A stretch of DNA of 6,426 nt from RAM1 sp943372585 (GTDB lineage Bacteria; Pseudomonadota; Gammaproteobacteria; Burkholderiales; Burkholderiaceae_C). Position numbers and translations under genes: made by a program. This document shows, one piece after another, positions 1 to 5,932 of this stretch; the stretch's first letter is position 1; each line of letters opens with the position of its first letter. The notes under the pieces were generated by a model. That model made no database searches. It had not been told where the DNA came from and saw only the letters and a list, made by a program, of their open reading frames with translations. The stretch lies in assembly GCA_943372585.1 (NCBI GenBank), contig CALRZF020000230.1, forward strand, positions 1-6,426. The letters run 5' to 3'.

Positions 1-1253
1 AGCCGCTCCACGCCCAAACCCTGCATGTCAACAGCCGGTGTCCTGCCCGCCATCTGGTCAGCCAGAATCCGGGCGCTGCCACAGCTCAGCGCCCAGCCGC
101 TTGAGCCGTGGCCCAGGTTCAGCCACAGACCTGAGTGACCGCTGGCGCCCAGCACCGGCGGACCGGCGGGCAGCATGGGGCGTGCGCCTTTCCATTCCTG
201 GACGCTGGCGCCCGTGTTGGATATCTGCGCTGCGCCCGGAAACCAGTCGTGCAGCACCTTGTACAGCGTCTGGATCGAGGCTGCGCGTTTGACGTCAGGC
301 CGCCCGCCAATCTCTGCACTGCCGGCCACGCGCACGCGGTTGCCCAGGCGCGAGATGGCCACCTTGTAGCGCTCGTCCATCAGTGCGCTGCGCGGCGCGT
401 TCAGCGGCTCGCGGATAGGGGCACTGATGGAGTAGCCGTACACCGCCGCCAGCGGGATCTTCAGGCCCACAGGCCTGAGCAGGGCGGCGCTGGCCATGCC
501 CGCGCACATGACCAGCGCGTCGAAGCGGCGCGGTGCGGGCTCGCCCTGCACAGCCAGCGTGGCCGGGTGCGCCGGGTCCAGTGCCGCCACGTTGGCATTG
601 AACTCAAAGCGGGCGCCCAATGCCTCGGCTTCTTTCTTGAGCAGCAGGGCAAACTGGCGGCAGTTGCCGACTTCGTCCGAGGGCAGATGCACCGCGCCCA
701 GAAACTGTGTGTCAGGGTTCAGCGCGGGTTCAATCAGGCGGGCCTGGTCAGATGAAATCTCGCGAAAGGCCACGCCTGCATCGCGCAGCACCTGCAGGCC
801 CGGCTGCACGAGCTTGCTGTCAGCCTCAGAGCGCAGCAGCACCATGTAACCGGGGCTGCGGTCGTAGTCCAGCTGCAGTTGGTTGGTCAGCTCGTGCAGG
901 CGCTCACGGCTGTAGAACGCCAGGCGCTGCAGGCGGGCCCGGTTGGCCAGGAAGGTGTCCAGCTTGCAGGCGCGAAACCATTTCCACATCCATGCCAGGT
1001 CAGCGCCTGTCAGCGGCAACGCGAGCTTGACCGGCGCGTGCTGGCTGAACAGGTACTTGGCCACCTTGCCCGGCATGCCAGGTGACGCCCAAGGTGTCAC
1101 ATAGCCGGGGGCCACAACGCCCGCATTGGCAAAGCTGGTTTCCTCGGCGGCGGCGCTTCGGCGCTCGAAGACCGTCACCTCATGGCCGTCGGCGGCCAGT
1201 TCATACGCGGTGGTCACGCCGATGATGCCGGCGCCCACGATGGCGATCTTCAT
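1..1253 (-). CDS. dadA: D-amino acid dehydrogenase, DadA-like FAD oxidoreductase (3' end cut by window edge)
   Basis: This is probably a membrane-associated flavoenzyme that oxidises D-amino acids to 2-oxo acids and ammonia, passing electrons to the respiratory chain. That role is family knowledge, not tested here. The 417 readable codons start MKIAIVGAGIIGVTTAYELA. They show the Rossmann dinucleotide motif GAGIIG (residues 7-12), an acidic residue ending the second strand (E30) for the FAD ribose, and the SFANAGVVAPGY segment near residues 40-51. A WKGARPMLP motif and the C-terminal FAD-contacting GHGSSGW (381-387) followed by CGSARILADQMAGRTP also match DadA. E. coli DadA has about 432 residues and ends in a similar way, so only a few residues should be missing. 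The start is fixed by an AGGAG six bases upstream and by a four-base ATGA overlap with the amidase stop. Substrate range is uncertain: other DAO-family oxidases are related, and the usual Asp of the RPxxPDG motif is Ala here. Confidence 0.88.
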   Translation of the reverse strand, partial: MKIAIVGAGIIGVTTAYELAADGHEVTVFERRSAAAEETSFANAGVVAPGYVTPWASPGMPGKVAKYLFSQHAPVKLALPLTGADLAWMWKWFRACKLDTFLANRARLQRLAFYSRERLHELTNQLQLDYDRSPGYMVLLRSEADSKLVQPGLQVLRDAGVAFREISSDQARLIEPALNPDTQFLGAVHLPSDEVGNCRQFALLLKKEAEALGARFEFNANVAALDPAHPATLAVQGEPAPRRFDALVMCAGMASAALLRPVGLKIPLAAVYGYSISAPIREPLNAPRSALMDERYKVAISRLGNRVRVAGSAEIGGRPDVKRAASIQTLYKVLHDWFPGAAQISNTGASVQEWKGARPMLPAGPPVLGASGHSGLWLNLGHGSSGWALSCGSARILADQMAGRTPAVDMQGLGVER

Positions 1254-2590
1254 GCCGCGCTCCTGGCTGCCAGGGCGGCTTCGGCTTGCAACGCGATGTT
1301 CAGCACGGAGTCGTCGCGCAGGGCGCCGTGCCAGATCATCAGGCCGACCGGCAGCTCGTCCGGCTGATGGCAGGGGATGGAAATGGCGCAACCGTCCAGC
1401 ATGTTCACGATGCTCGGGTTGCGCAGCAGCAAGGCATTGACCCGGAAGAACTCTTCATCACGCTCTGCGCCCGGCGCAACCGTGGCCAGCGCTGGCGCGG
1501 TGATGGGCACAGTGGGCGATAGCACGGCGTCGTACCCTGCCAATGCCCGTTCAACCCGGCCAATCCAGTCGCGGCGGGCGTCTGCCAAAGCCAGGTATTC
1601 CCAGCCTTTCATGGTGGCGCCGCGTTCGATGCGAGCCCGCACGCGCGGGTCGTAGCCGTCAGCCCGGCGGGCCAGCAGGTCACGATGCCAGGCATAACTC
1701 TCAACGGCTGAAAAGCCGCCCGTGGACTGGATCGCACCCAGGTCCTTGATCTCTGACAGCGACAGGTCGTCAATGCGAGCACCGGCGTCGCGCAGTGTCG
1801 TCAGGGTGCGTTCAAACGCGGTGGCGGCTGTCGCATCGAGGCCGTCAAGCATGGCTGTTTGCGCCACCGCCAACCGGTAGCCCGACAGCGGCGCGCCGCT
1901 GCGAGTGACGGTGCGGGCTGCCAGCACCTCGTGCACGGTGATCGCATCACGGACGCTGCGCGTCATGGCGCATACCGTGTCCAACGTGGTGGATAGCGGG
2001 ACGGCACCGGCTGTGGGCACCAGCCGGGCCGTGTTCTTGAATCCCACGATGCCATTCAGCGCCGCCGGAATGCGGATTGACCCGCCAGTGTCGGACCCCA
2101 GGCCCACAAAAGCGGCGCCGGTGGCAACCGATACAGCGGCGCCAGACGATGATCCGCCCGGAATGCGCGGTGTGTGGGGGTCACAGGCGTTGGCCGGTGT
2201 GCCATGGTGCGGGTTGACGCCCACACCCGAAAACGCGAACTCGGTCATGTTGGTTCGTCCTACCAGCGCCGCACCTGCTGAGCGCAGGCGTGCTACTGCC
2301 GGGCAGTCCTGGACGGCGGGTGCGGCATCCGCCAGCACCGTGGAGCCAGCCGCGGTGACCTGGCCGGTCACGTCAAACAGGTCCTTGACGGAAACGGCGA
2401 GCCCCGCCAGCGGGCGCTGCGCCATGAACGGCTGGTCAGCTGCCTGGCGTGCCTGATCAAACGTGGTCTGGATGAATGCGTGCGCGCAGGTTGGCCCCTG
2501 GGCCGCGGCAATGGCTTGGTCCAGCTCAGCCGCAGCGCTTGCCTGGCCGGAAAGAATGCGCACACGGGTGGCATGGAGGTCAGAAAGCAT
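1250..2590 (-). CDS. Amidase signature family hydrolase
   Basis: This is a predicted amidohydrolase of 446 residues that cleaves a carboxamide bond to acid and ammonia or amine. The family Ser-cisSer-Lys triad is readable: Lys69 in SVKDLFD, the cis-Ser in GGSSSGAAV (probably S147) and the nucleophile S171 in LGSDTGGSIRIPAA. The 24-residue spacing between the two serines is typical of the family. GRTNMTEFAFSG (111-122) and NGIVGFKNT are further family hallmarks. No signal peptide is seen, so it is probably cytoplasmic. The start at 2590 (MLSDLHATRV) is preferred because homology-like sequence begins there. Upstream in-frame ATGs at 2653 and 2689 would put coding sequence across the rpsB promoter and leader. 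The upstream ribosome site is weak (GAAAG). The gene is coupled to dadA by an ATGA overlap, which hints at an amino acid amide or related substrate. It is unlikely to be GatA, since there are no gatB or gatC neighbours. The exact substrate is unknown. Confidence 0.88.
   Translation of the reverse strand: MLSDLHATRVRILSGQASAAAELDQAIAAAQGPTCAHAFIQTTFDQARQAADQPFMAQRPLAGLAVSVKDLFDVTGQVTAAGSTVLADAAPAVQDCPAVARLRSAGAALVGRTNMTEFAFSGVGVNPHHGTPANACDPHTPRIPGGSSSGAAVSVATGAAFVGLGSDTGGSIRIPAALNGIVGFKNTARLVPTAGAVPLSTTLDTVCAMTRSVRDAITVHEVLAARTVTRSGAPLSGYRLAVAQTAMLDGLDATAATAFERTLTTLRDAGARIDDLSLSEIKDLGAIQSTGGFSAVESYAWHRDLLARRADGYDPRVRARIERGATMKGWEYLALADARRDWIGRVERALAGYDAVLSPTVPITAPALATVAPGAERDEEFFRVNALLLRNPSIVNMLDGCAISIPCHQPDELPVGLMIWHGALRDDSVLNIALQAEAALAARSAA
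1260..1264 (-). promoter_or_regulatory. Shine-Dalgarno of dadA inside the amidase 3' end
   Basis: On the minus strand the bases read AGGAG, six bases before the dadA ATG and entirely inside the last codons of the amidase gene. Together with the ATGA stop/start overlap at 1250-1253, this decides the dadA start and suggests that ribosomes finishing the amidase reinitiate on dadA. Confidence 0.75.
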
Positions 2591-2619
2591 GTGTCTTTCA
2601 GAGGGGAACGTGGCTGATC

Positions 2620-2628
2620 TGCTATACT
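2620..2628 (+). promoter_or_regulatory. Extended -10 promoter of rpsB
   Basis: TGCTATACT combines the extended -10 TG at 2620-2621 with the hexamer TATACT at 2623-2628. No good -35 hexamer lies 16-18 bp upstream, so recognition would rely on the extended -10. Transcription would begin near 2634-2636, giving a leader of roughly 140 nt. The E. coli rpsB promoter is also known to be of the extended -10 kind, which supports the assignment. The start site itself is inferred. Confidence 0.7.
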
Positions 2629-2634
2629 CTTTGG

Positions 2635-2777
2635 GTTTTGCTGAGAGGCGCATGCATGTGCTGCGCCCCAAGGTGAAACAAACACGCAAACCAGCCCATC
2701 AAGGTGTTGCATTCCGGCTTTCAAGTTTCCGGGTGCAAAGCGGGCTGGATTTTAGACCCAACCTTTGGAGTTAGCTT
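2635..2777 (+). promoter_or_regulatory. Structured rpsB 5' leader, candidate S2 autoregulatory RNA
   Basis: This long untranslated leader can form two stem-loops. Hairpin I pairs GGCGCA (2647-2652) with TGCGCC (2662-2667) around a 9-nt loop. Hairpin II has an outer stem CCAGCCC (2691-2697) with GGGCTGG (2742-2748), then a middle stem TTGCA (2707-2711) with TGCAA (2734-2738), and an inner stem CCGG (2714-2717) with CCGG (2729-2732) closing an 11-nt loop. All of these pairings are exact. Hairpin II ends about 20 nt before the ribosome binding site GGAG (2767-2770). In E. coli the rpsB-tsf leader mediates feedback by free S2 protein. A similar role here is an inference from position and foldability. 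Confidence 0.55.
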
Positions 2778-3530
2778 ATGTCCGCAACCATGCGTCAAAT
2801 GCTGGAAGCCGGTGTCCATTTCGGCCACCAAACCCGCTTCTGGAATCCCAAGATGGCCCCGTTTATTTTCGGCCATCGCAACAAGATCCACATCATCAAC
2901 CTGGAAAAATCGCTTCCGATGTTCCAGGAAGCCACCAAGTTCGTGAAGCAGCTGTCCGCCAACCGCGGCACCATCCTGATGGTGGGCACCAAGCGCCAGG
3001 CCCGTGAAATCGTTGCCGCTGAAGCCCAGCGCGCCGGCGTGCCTTTCGTTGACCAGCGCTGGCTGGGCGGCATGCTGACCAACTTCAAGACGGTCAAGAC
3101 CTCGATCAAGCGCCTCAAGGACATGAAGGCCCAGCAGGAAGCCGGCCTGGACTCCCTGAGCAAGAAAGAGCAGCTCACGTTCACCCGTGAAATCGAAAAG
3201 CTCGAAAAAGACATCGGCGGCATCCAGGACATGAACGCGCTGCCCGACGCCATCTTCATCATCGACGTGGGCTTCCACAAGATCGCCGTCGCTGAAGCCA
3301 AGAAGCTGGGCATCCCGCTGGTTGGCGTGGTGGACTCCAACCACTCGCCCGAAGGCATCGACTACATCATCCCCGGCAACGACGACTCGGCCAAGGCCGT
3401 GACGCTGTACGCCCGCGGCATTGCCGACGCCATCCTTGAAGGCCGCGCCAACGCCGTGAACGACGTGGTGAAGGCTGTTGCCGAAGGCAGCGACGAATTC
3501 GTTGAAGTCGAAGAGGGCGCTTCCGCCTGA
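2778..3530 (+). CDS. rpsB: 30S ribosomal protein S2
   Basis: This is an essential small-subunit protein that binds 16S rRNA late in assembly and is needed with S1 for mRNA engagement. The product has 250 residues, against about 241 in E. coli. The first family signature is MLEAGVHFGHQTR (8-20), followed by NPKMAPFIFG, HIINLEK, GTKRQA and RWLGGMLTN (94-102). Residues 104-147 are charged and helical and match the protruding coiled coil. The second signature starts at PDAIFIIDVGFHKIA and runs over about 156-188. The C-terminal tail is acidic (EFVEVEEGASA). The start has GGAG seven bases upstream. It is the first gene of the rightward run, preceded by a structured leader and followed by an intrinsic hairpin before tsf. 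That layout matches the rpsB-tsf operon known across Proteobacteria. Confidence 0.99.
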   Translation: MSATMRQMLEAGVHFGHQTRFWNPKMAPFIFGHRNKIHIINLEKSLPMFQEATKFVKQLSANRGTILMVGTKRQAREIVAAEAQRAGVPFVDQRWLGGMLTNFKTVKTSIKRLKDMKAQQEAGLDSLSKKEQLTFTREIEKLEKDIGGIQDMNALPDAIFIIDVGFHKIAVAEAKKLGIPLVGVVDSNHSPEGIDYIIPGNDDSAKAVTLYARGIADAILEGRANAVNDVVKAVAEGSDEFVEVEEGASA

Positions 3531-3548
3531 CGCGCTTTCCGAGCCGTG

Positions 3549-3575
3549 AAAAGGGGCTCTGGTAGCCCCTTTTTT
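3549..3575 (+). terminator. Intrinsic terminator or attenuator between rpsB and tsf
   Basis: The hairpin has GGGGCT (3553-3558) pairing with AGCCCC (3564-3569) around the loop CTGGT. The stem is extended by AAAA (3549-3552) against TTTT, and six T residues run over 3570-3575. It lies 18 bases after the rpsB stop. In E. coli a partial terminator also sits between rpsB and tsf, so this one probably lowers tsf transcription relative to rpsB rather than ending it fully. No convincing separate tsf promoter is visible in the remaining gap. Confidence 0.88.
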
Positions 3576-3619
3576 ACAACCGAATTGATTTGATTGAACT
3601 GAAGACTACGGAGTAAAAA

Positions 3620-4543
3620 ATGGCTGCAATCACCGCAAGCATGGTCGCCGAACTGCGCGCCAAGACCGACGCCCCCATGATGGAATGCAAGAAGGCCCTG
3701 ACCGAGGCCGAAGGCAACATGGAAAAGGCCGAGGAACTGCTGCGCGTCAAGCTGGGCAACAAGGCAGGCAAGGCTGCCGCACGCATCACCGCTGAAGGTG
3801 TGGTGTCTTCCTACATCAGCGGTACCACCGGCGCCCTGCTGGAAACCAACTGCGAAACCGATTTTGTGACCAAGAACGACAGCTTCCTGGCGCTGGCCAG
3901 CAAGGCCGTCGAACTGATCGCCACGCAGAACCCCGCCGACGTGGCCGCTCTGGGCGCGCTGCCCTACAGCCAGGACGGCTTTGGCCCCACGCTGGAAGAC
4001 GTGCGCAAGGGCCTGATCGGCAAGATCGGCGAGAACATGAGCTTTCGCCGCTTCAAGCGTTTCTCGGGCACCAACAAGCTGGCCGCCTACCTGCACGGCA
4101 CGCGCATTGGCGTGGTCGTCGAATTTGACGGCGATGAAACCGCCGCCAAGGACGCCGCCATGCACATCGCCGCCATGAAGCCCGTGGCCCTGACCAGCGC
4201 CGACGTGCCTGCCGACCTGATCGAAAAGGAACGTTCGGTTGCCGCTGCCAAGGCCGAAGAAGACCGCAAGACGGCAGAAGCCGCCGGCAAGCCCGCGCAG
4301 TCCGCTGAAATTGTTGCCAAGCGTATCGACGGTGGTGTGCAGAAATACCTGAAAGAAGTTTCGCTGTTCAACCAGCCCTTCGTGAAGAACGACAAGCAGA
4401 CGGTTGAGCAGATGCTCAAGGCCGCCAACACCAGCGTCAAGGCGTTCACGCTCTACGTTGTGGGCGAGGGCATCGAGAAAAAGGTGGACGACTTCGCGGC
4501 CGAAGTAGCCGCCCAGGTCGCTGCCGCCAAGGCTGCGGCCTGA
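3620..4543 (+). CDS. tsf: Elongation factor Ts
   Basis: EF-Ts is the cytoplasmic guanine nucleotide exchange factor that releases GDP from EF-Tu so that it can reload with GTP and aminoacyl-tRNA. The product has 307 residues, longer than the 283 of E. coli. The N-terminal UBA-like domain covers about 1-50 (MVAELRAKTDAPMMECKKAL). The core has the EF-Tu-contacting TDFVTKND (80-87, with D81 and F82 the wedge residues), then IGENMSFRRF (about 137-145). Charged helix residues about 203-230 match the coiled-coil module. The C-terminal module contains QPFVKNDKQTVEQML. The tail is rich in Ala and Lys (QVAAAKAAA). The start is supported by GGAG at 3610-3613, six bases upstream. The gene is flanked on both sides by intrinsic hairpins, so it probably reads through from rpsB and shares its leader control. 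Confidence 0.98.
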   Translation: MAAITASMVAELRAKTDAPMMECKKALTEAEGNMEKAEELLRVKLGNKAGKAAARITAEGVVSSYISGTTGALLETNCETDFVTKNDSFLALASKAVELIATQNPADVAALGALPYSQDGFGPTLEDVRKGLIGKIGENMSFRRFKRFSGTNKLAAYLHGTRIGVVVEFDGDETAAKDAAMHIAAMKPVALTSADVPADLIEKERSVAAAKAEEDRKTAEAAGKPAQSAEIVAKRIDGGVQKYLKEVSLFNQPFVKNDKQTVEQMLKAANTSVKAFTLYVVGEGIEKKVDDFAAEVAAQVAAAKAAA

Positions 4544-4546
4544 TGC

Positions 4547-4573
4547 AAAGGGCGGCGCTGGCCGCCCTTTTTT
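4547..4573 (+). terminator. Intrinsic terminator after tsf
   Basis: A perfect ten-pair stem is formed by AAAGGGCGGC (4547-4556) and GCCGCCCTTT (4561-4570) with the tetraloop GCTG, followed by T residues to 4573. It begins three bases after the tsf stop codon. The next gene, pyrH, starts 46 bases after the T run, so pyrH must either use read-through or have its own promoter in 4574-4605, where no strong consensus is visible. Confidence 0.9.
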
Positions 4574-4619
4574 CACTCCCCATTCAGTACACTCAAACAA
4601 CATCCAAGGAGCCCAACCC

Positions 4620-5342
4620 ATGCCAGAAGCCAAGCCAGCCCACAAGCGAATCCTGCTGAAGCTGTCCGGCGAGGCCCTGATGGGGGATGATTCCTTCGGC
4701 ATCAATCGCGCCACGATCGTGCGCATGGTTGAGGAAGTGGCCGACGTGGTAAACATGGGCGTGGAAGTCGCCGTCGTGATCGGCGGCGGCAACATCTTCC
4801 GTGGCGTGGCGGGTGGCTCCGTCGGCATGGACCGTGCCACGGCCGACTACATGGGCATGCTGGCCACAGTCATGAACGCGCTGGCTCTGGCCGATGCGAT
4901 GGACAAGCAGGGCCTGATCGCCCGCGTGATGTCTGCCATCAACATCGAGCAGGTGGTGGAGCCCTACATCCGCCCGAAGGCGCTGCAGTACCTCGAAGAG
5001 GGCAAGGTCGTGATCTTCGCGGCCGGCACAGGCAACCCGTTCTTTACCACTGACACAGCCGCTGCCCTGCGTGGCGCCGAGATCGGCGCCGAGCTGGTGC
5101 TCAAGGCCACCAAGGTCGACGGTGTGTACACCGCCGACCCCAAGAAAGACCCGCACGCCACGCGGTACAACAAAATCACATTCGACGATGCCATGGCGCA
5201 AAATCTGGGCATCATGGACGCGACTGCGTTCGCGCTGTGCCGCGACCAGAAGCTGCCGATCAAGGTGTTTTCGATCTTCAAGCACGGTGCGCTCAAGCGC
5301 GTGGTGATGGGCGAAGACGAAGGCACCCTTGTCTATGCGTGA
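4620..5342 (+). CDS. pyrH: Uridylate kinase (UMP kinase)
   Basis: PyrH phosphorylates UMP to UDP with ATP, an essential step of pyrimidine nucleotide synthesis. It is a cytoplasmic hexamer of the amino acid kinase fold and in bacteria is usually activated by GTP and inhibited by UTP. The product has 240 residues, the usual length. Motifs in order are KLSGEAL (14-20), the glycine-rich phosphate loop GGGNIFRG (55-62), DRATADYMGMLATVMN (71-86) for UMP binding and oligomer contacts, GTGNPFFTTDTAA (136-148), and ATKVDGVYTADP (163-174) around the nucleotide site. The start has AAGGAG eight bases upstream (4606-4611). It heads the third segment of the run and is followed by frr after 12 bases, so those two are surely cotranscribed. 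Confidence 0.99.
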   Translation: MPEAKPAHKRILLKLSGEALMGDDSFGINRATIVRMVEEVADVVNMGVEVAVVIGGGNIFRGVAGGSVGMDRATADYMGMLATVMNALALADAMDKQGLIARVMSAINIEQVVEPYIRPKALQYLEEGKVVIFAAGTGNPFFTTDTAAALRGAEIGAELVLKATKVDGVYTADPKKDPHATRYNKITFDDAMAQNLGIMDATAFALCRDQKLPIKVFSIFKHGALKRVVMGEDEGTLVYA

Positions 5343-5354
5343 GGAAAGAGCCCT

Positions 5355-5915
5355 ATGACCATTGCAGACATCAAAAAGACGATCGAAGGCAAGATGGACC
5401 AGTCCATCGCCGCCTTCAAGAACAACCTGACCAAGATCCGTACGGGCCGCGCCAACCCGGCCCTGCTGGACAGCATCCAGGTGGACTACTACGGTGCAAT
5501 GACACCGTTGAGCCAGGTGGCCAACGTCTCGCTGCTGGACGCCCGCACCATCAGCGTCCAGCCCTGGGAAAAGGGCATGGGCGCCAAAATCGAAAAAGCC
5601 ATTCGCGAGAGCGACCTGGGCCTGAATCCGGCGTCCATGGGCGACCTGATCCGCGTGCCGATGCCGCCCATGAGCGAAGAGCGCCGCAAGGAAATGACCA
5701 AGCTTGTGCGCACCGAGGGTGAGAACGCCAAGATCGCCGTGCGCAACCTGCGCCGTGATGCCAACGACGCGGTCAAGAAGCTTGTCAAGGACAAGCTGGC
5801 GTCCGAAGACGACCAGAAACGCGCCGAAGCCGACATCCAGAAAGTCACTGACCGGCATGTGGCCGAGATTGACCAGGTGGTGGCGTCCAAGGAGCAGGAA
5901 ATCCTGGCGGTCTAG
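5355..5915 (+). CDS. frr: Ribosome recycling factor
   Basis: RRF works with EF-G to split the post-termination ribosome into subunits, freeing mRNA and tRNA. The product has 186 residues, against 185 in E. coli. The protein begins MTIADIKKTIEGKMD. The helical bundle contains IRTGRANPALLD (28-39), and the hinge and beta domain run over about 31-104 (VDYYGAMTPLSQVA, and RVPMPPMSEERR at the return). The third helix carries the conserved VRNLRRDAND (129-138), whose arginines correspond to the region of E. coli Arg132 that is needed for ribosome binding. The TAG stop is at 5913-5915. A purine-rich site (AGGA at 5342-5345) overlaps the end of pyrH, and the 12-base gap suggests cotranscription and partial coupling. 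Nothing unusual is seen in the protein. Confidence 0.99.
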   Translation: MTIADIKKTIEGKMDQSIAAFKNNLTKIRTGRANPALLDSIQVDYYGAMTPLSQVANVSLLDARTISVQPWEKGMGAKIEKAIRESDLGLNPASMGDLIRVPMPPMSEERRKEMTKLVRTEGENAKIAVRNLRRDANDAVKKLVKDKLASEDDQKRAEADIQKVTDRHVAEIDQVVASKEQEILAV

Positions 5916-5932
5916 GCGCGGCTGGCTTGACC

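Noticed and set aside
135..755. A 206-codon plus-strand open frame and several shorter ones in 38-1440.
   Set aside because: They are antisense to dadA and the amidase, whose minus-strand translations contain clear FAD and amidase motifs. The plus-strand products look like Arg/Ala/Gly-rich noise.
2591..2689. An N-terminal extension of the amidase to ATGs at 2653 or 2689.
   Set aside because: The extra residues do not resemble the family, no ribosome site precedes them, and they would overlap the rpsB promoter and leader. The ATG at 2588-2590 gives a normal family length.
2703..2726. A minus-strand TTGAAA as the -35 of an amidase promoter.
   Set aside because: The hexamer 17 bases downstream reads TGATGG, a poor -10, so it is not a supportable promoter.
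4588..4593. TACACT as a possible -10 of a pyrH promoter.
   Set aside because: It has only four of six consensus matches, no extended -10 TG and no -35 at the right distance, where the terminator stem and T run lie instead. That is too weak to annotate.
3362..4840. A 492-codon open frame on the minus strand opposite the rpsB end, tsf and the start of pyrH.
   Set aside because: It lies wholly over well-identified genes. Its translation is low-complexity (Gly, His, Val, Leu, Ala rich) with no recognisable domain, and it spans both terminators. High GC with codon bias in tsf and pyrH removes stops from the antisense frame.
4593..5858. A 421-codon open frame on the minus strand opposite pyrH and frr.
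   Set aside because: It is an antisense shadow of two essential genes, with His/Val/Gly-rich low-complexity content and no ribosome site or family motif.
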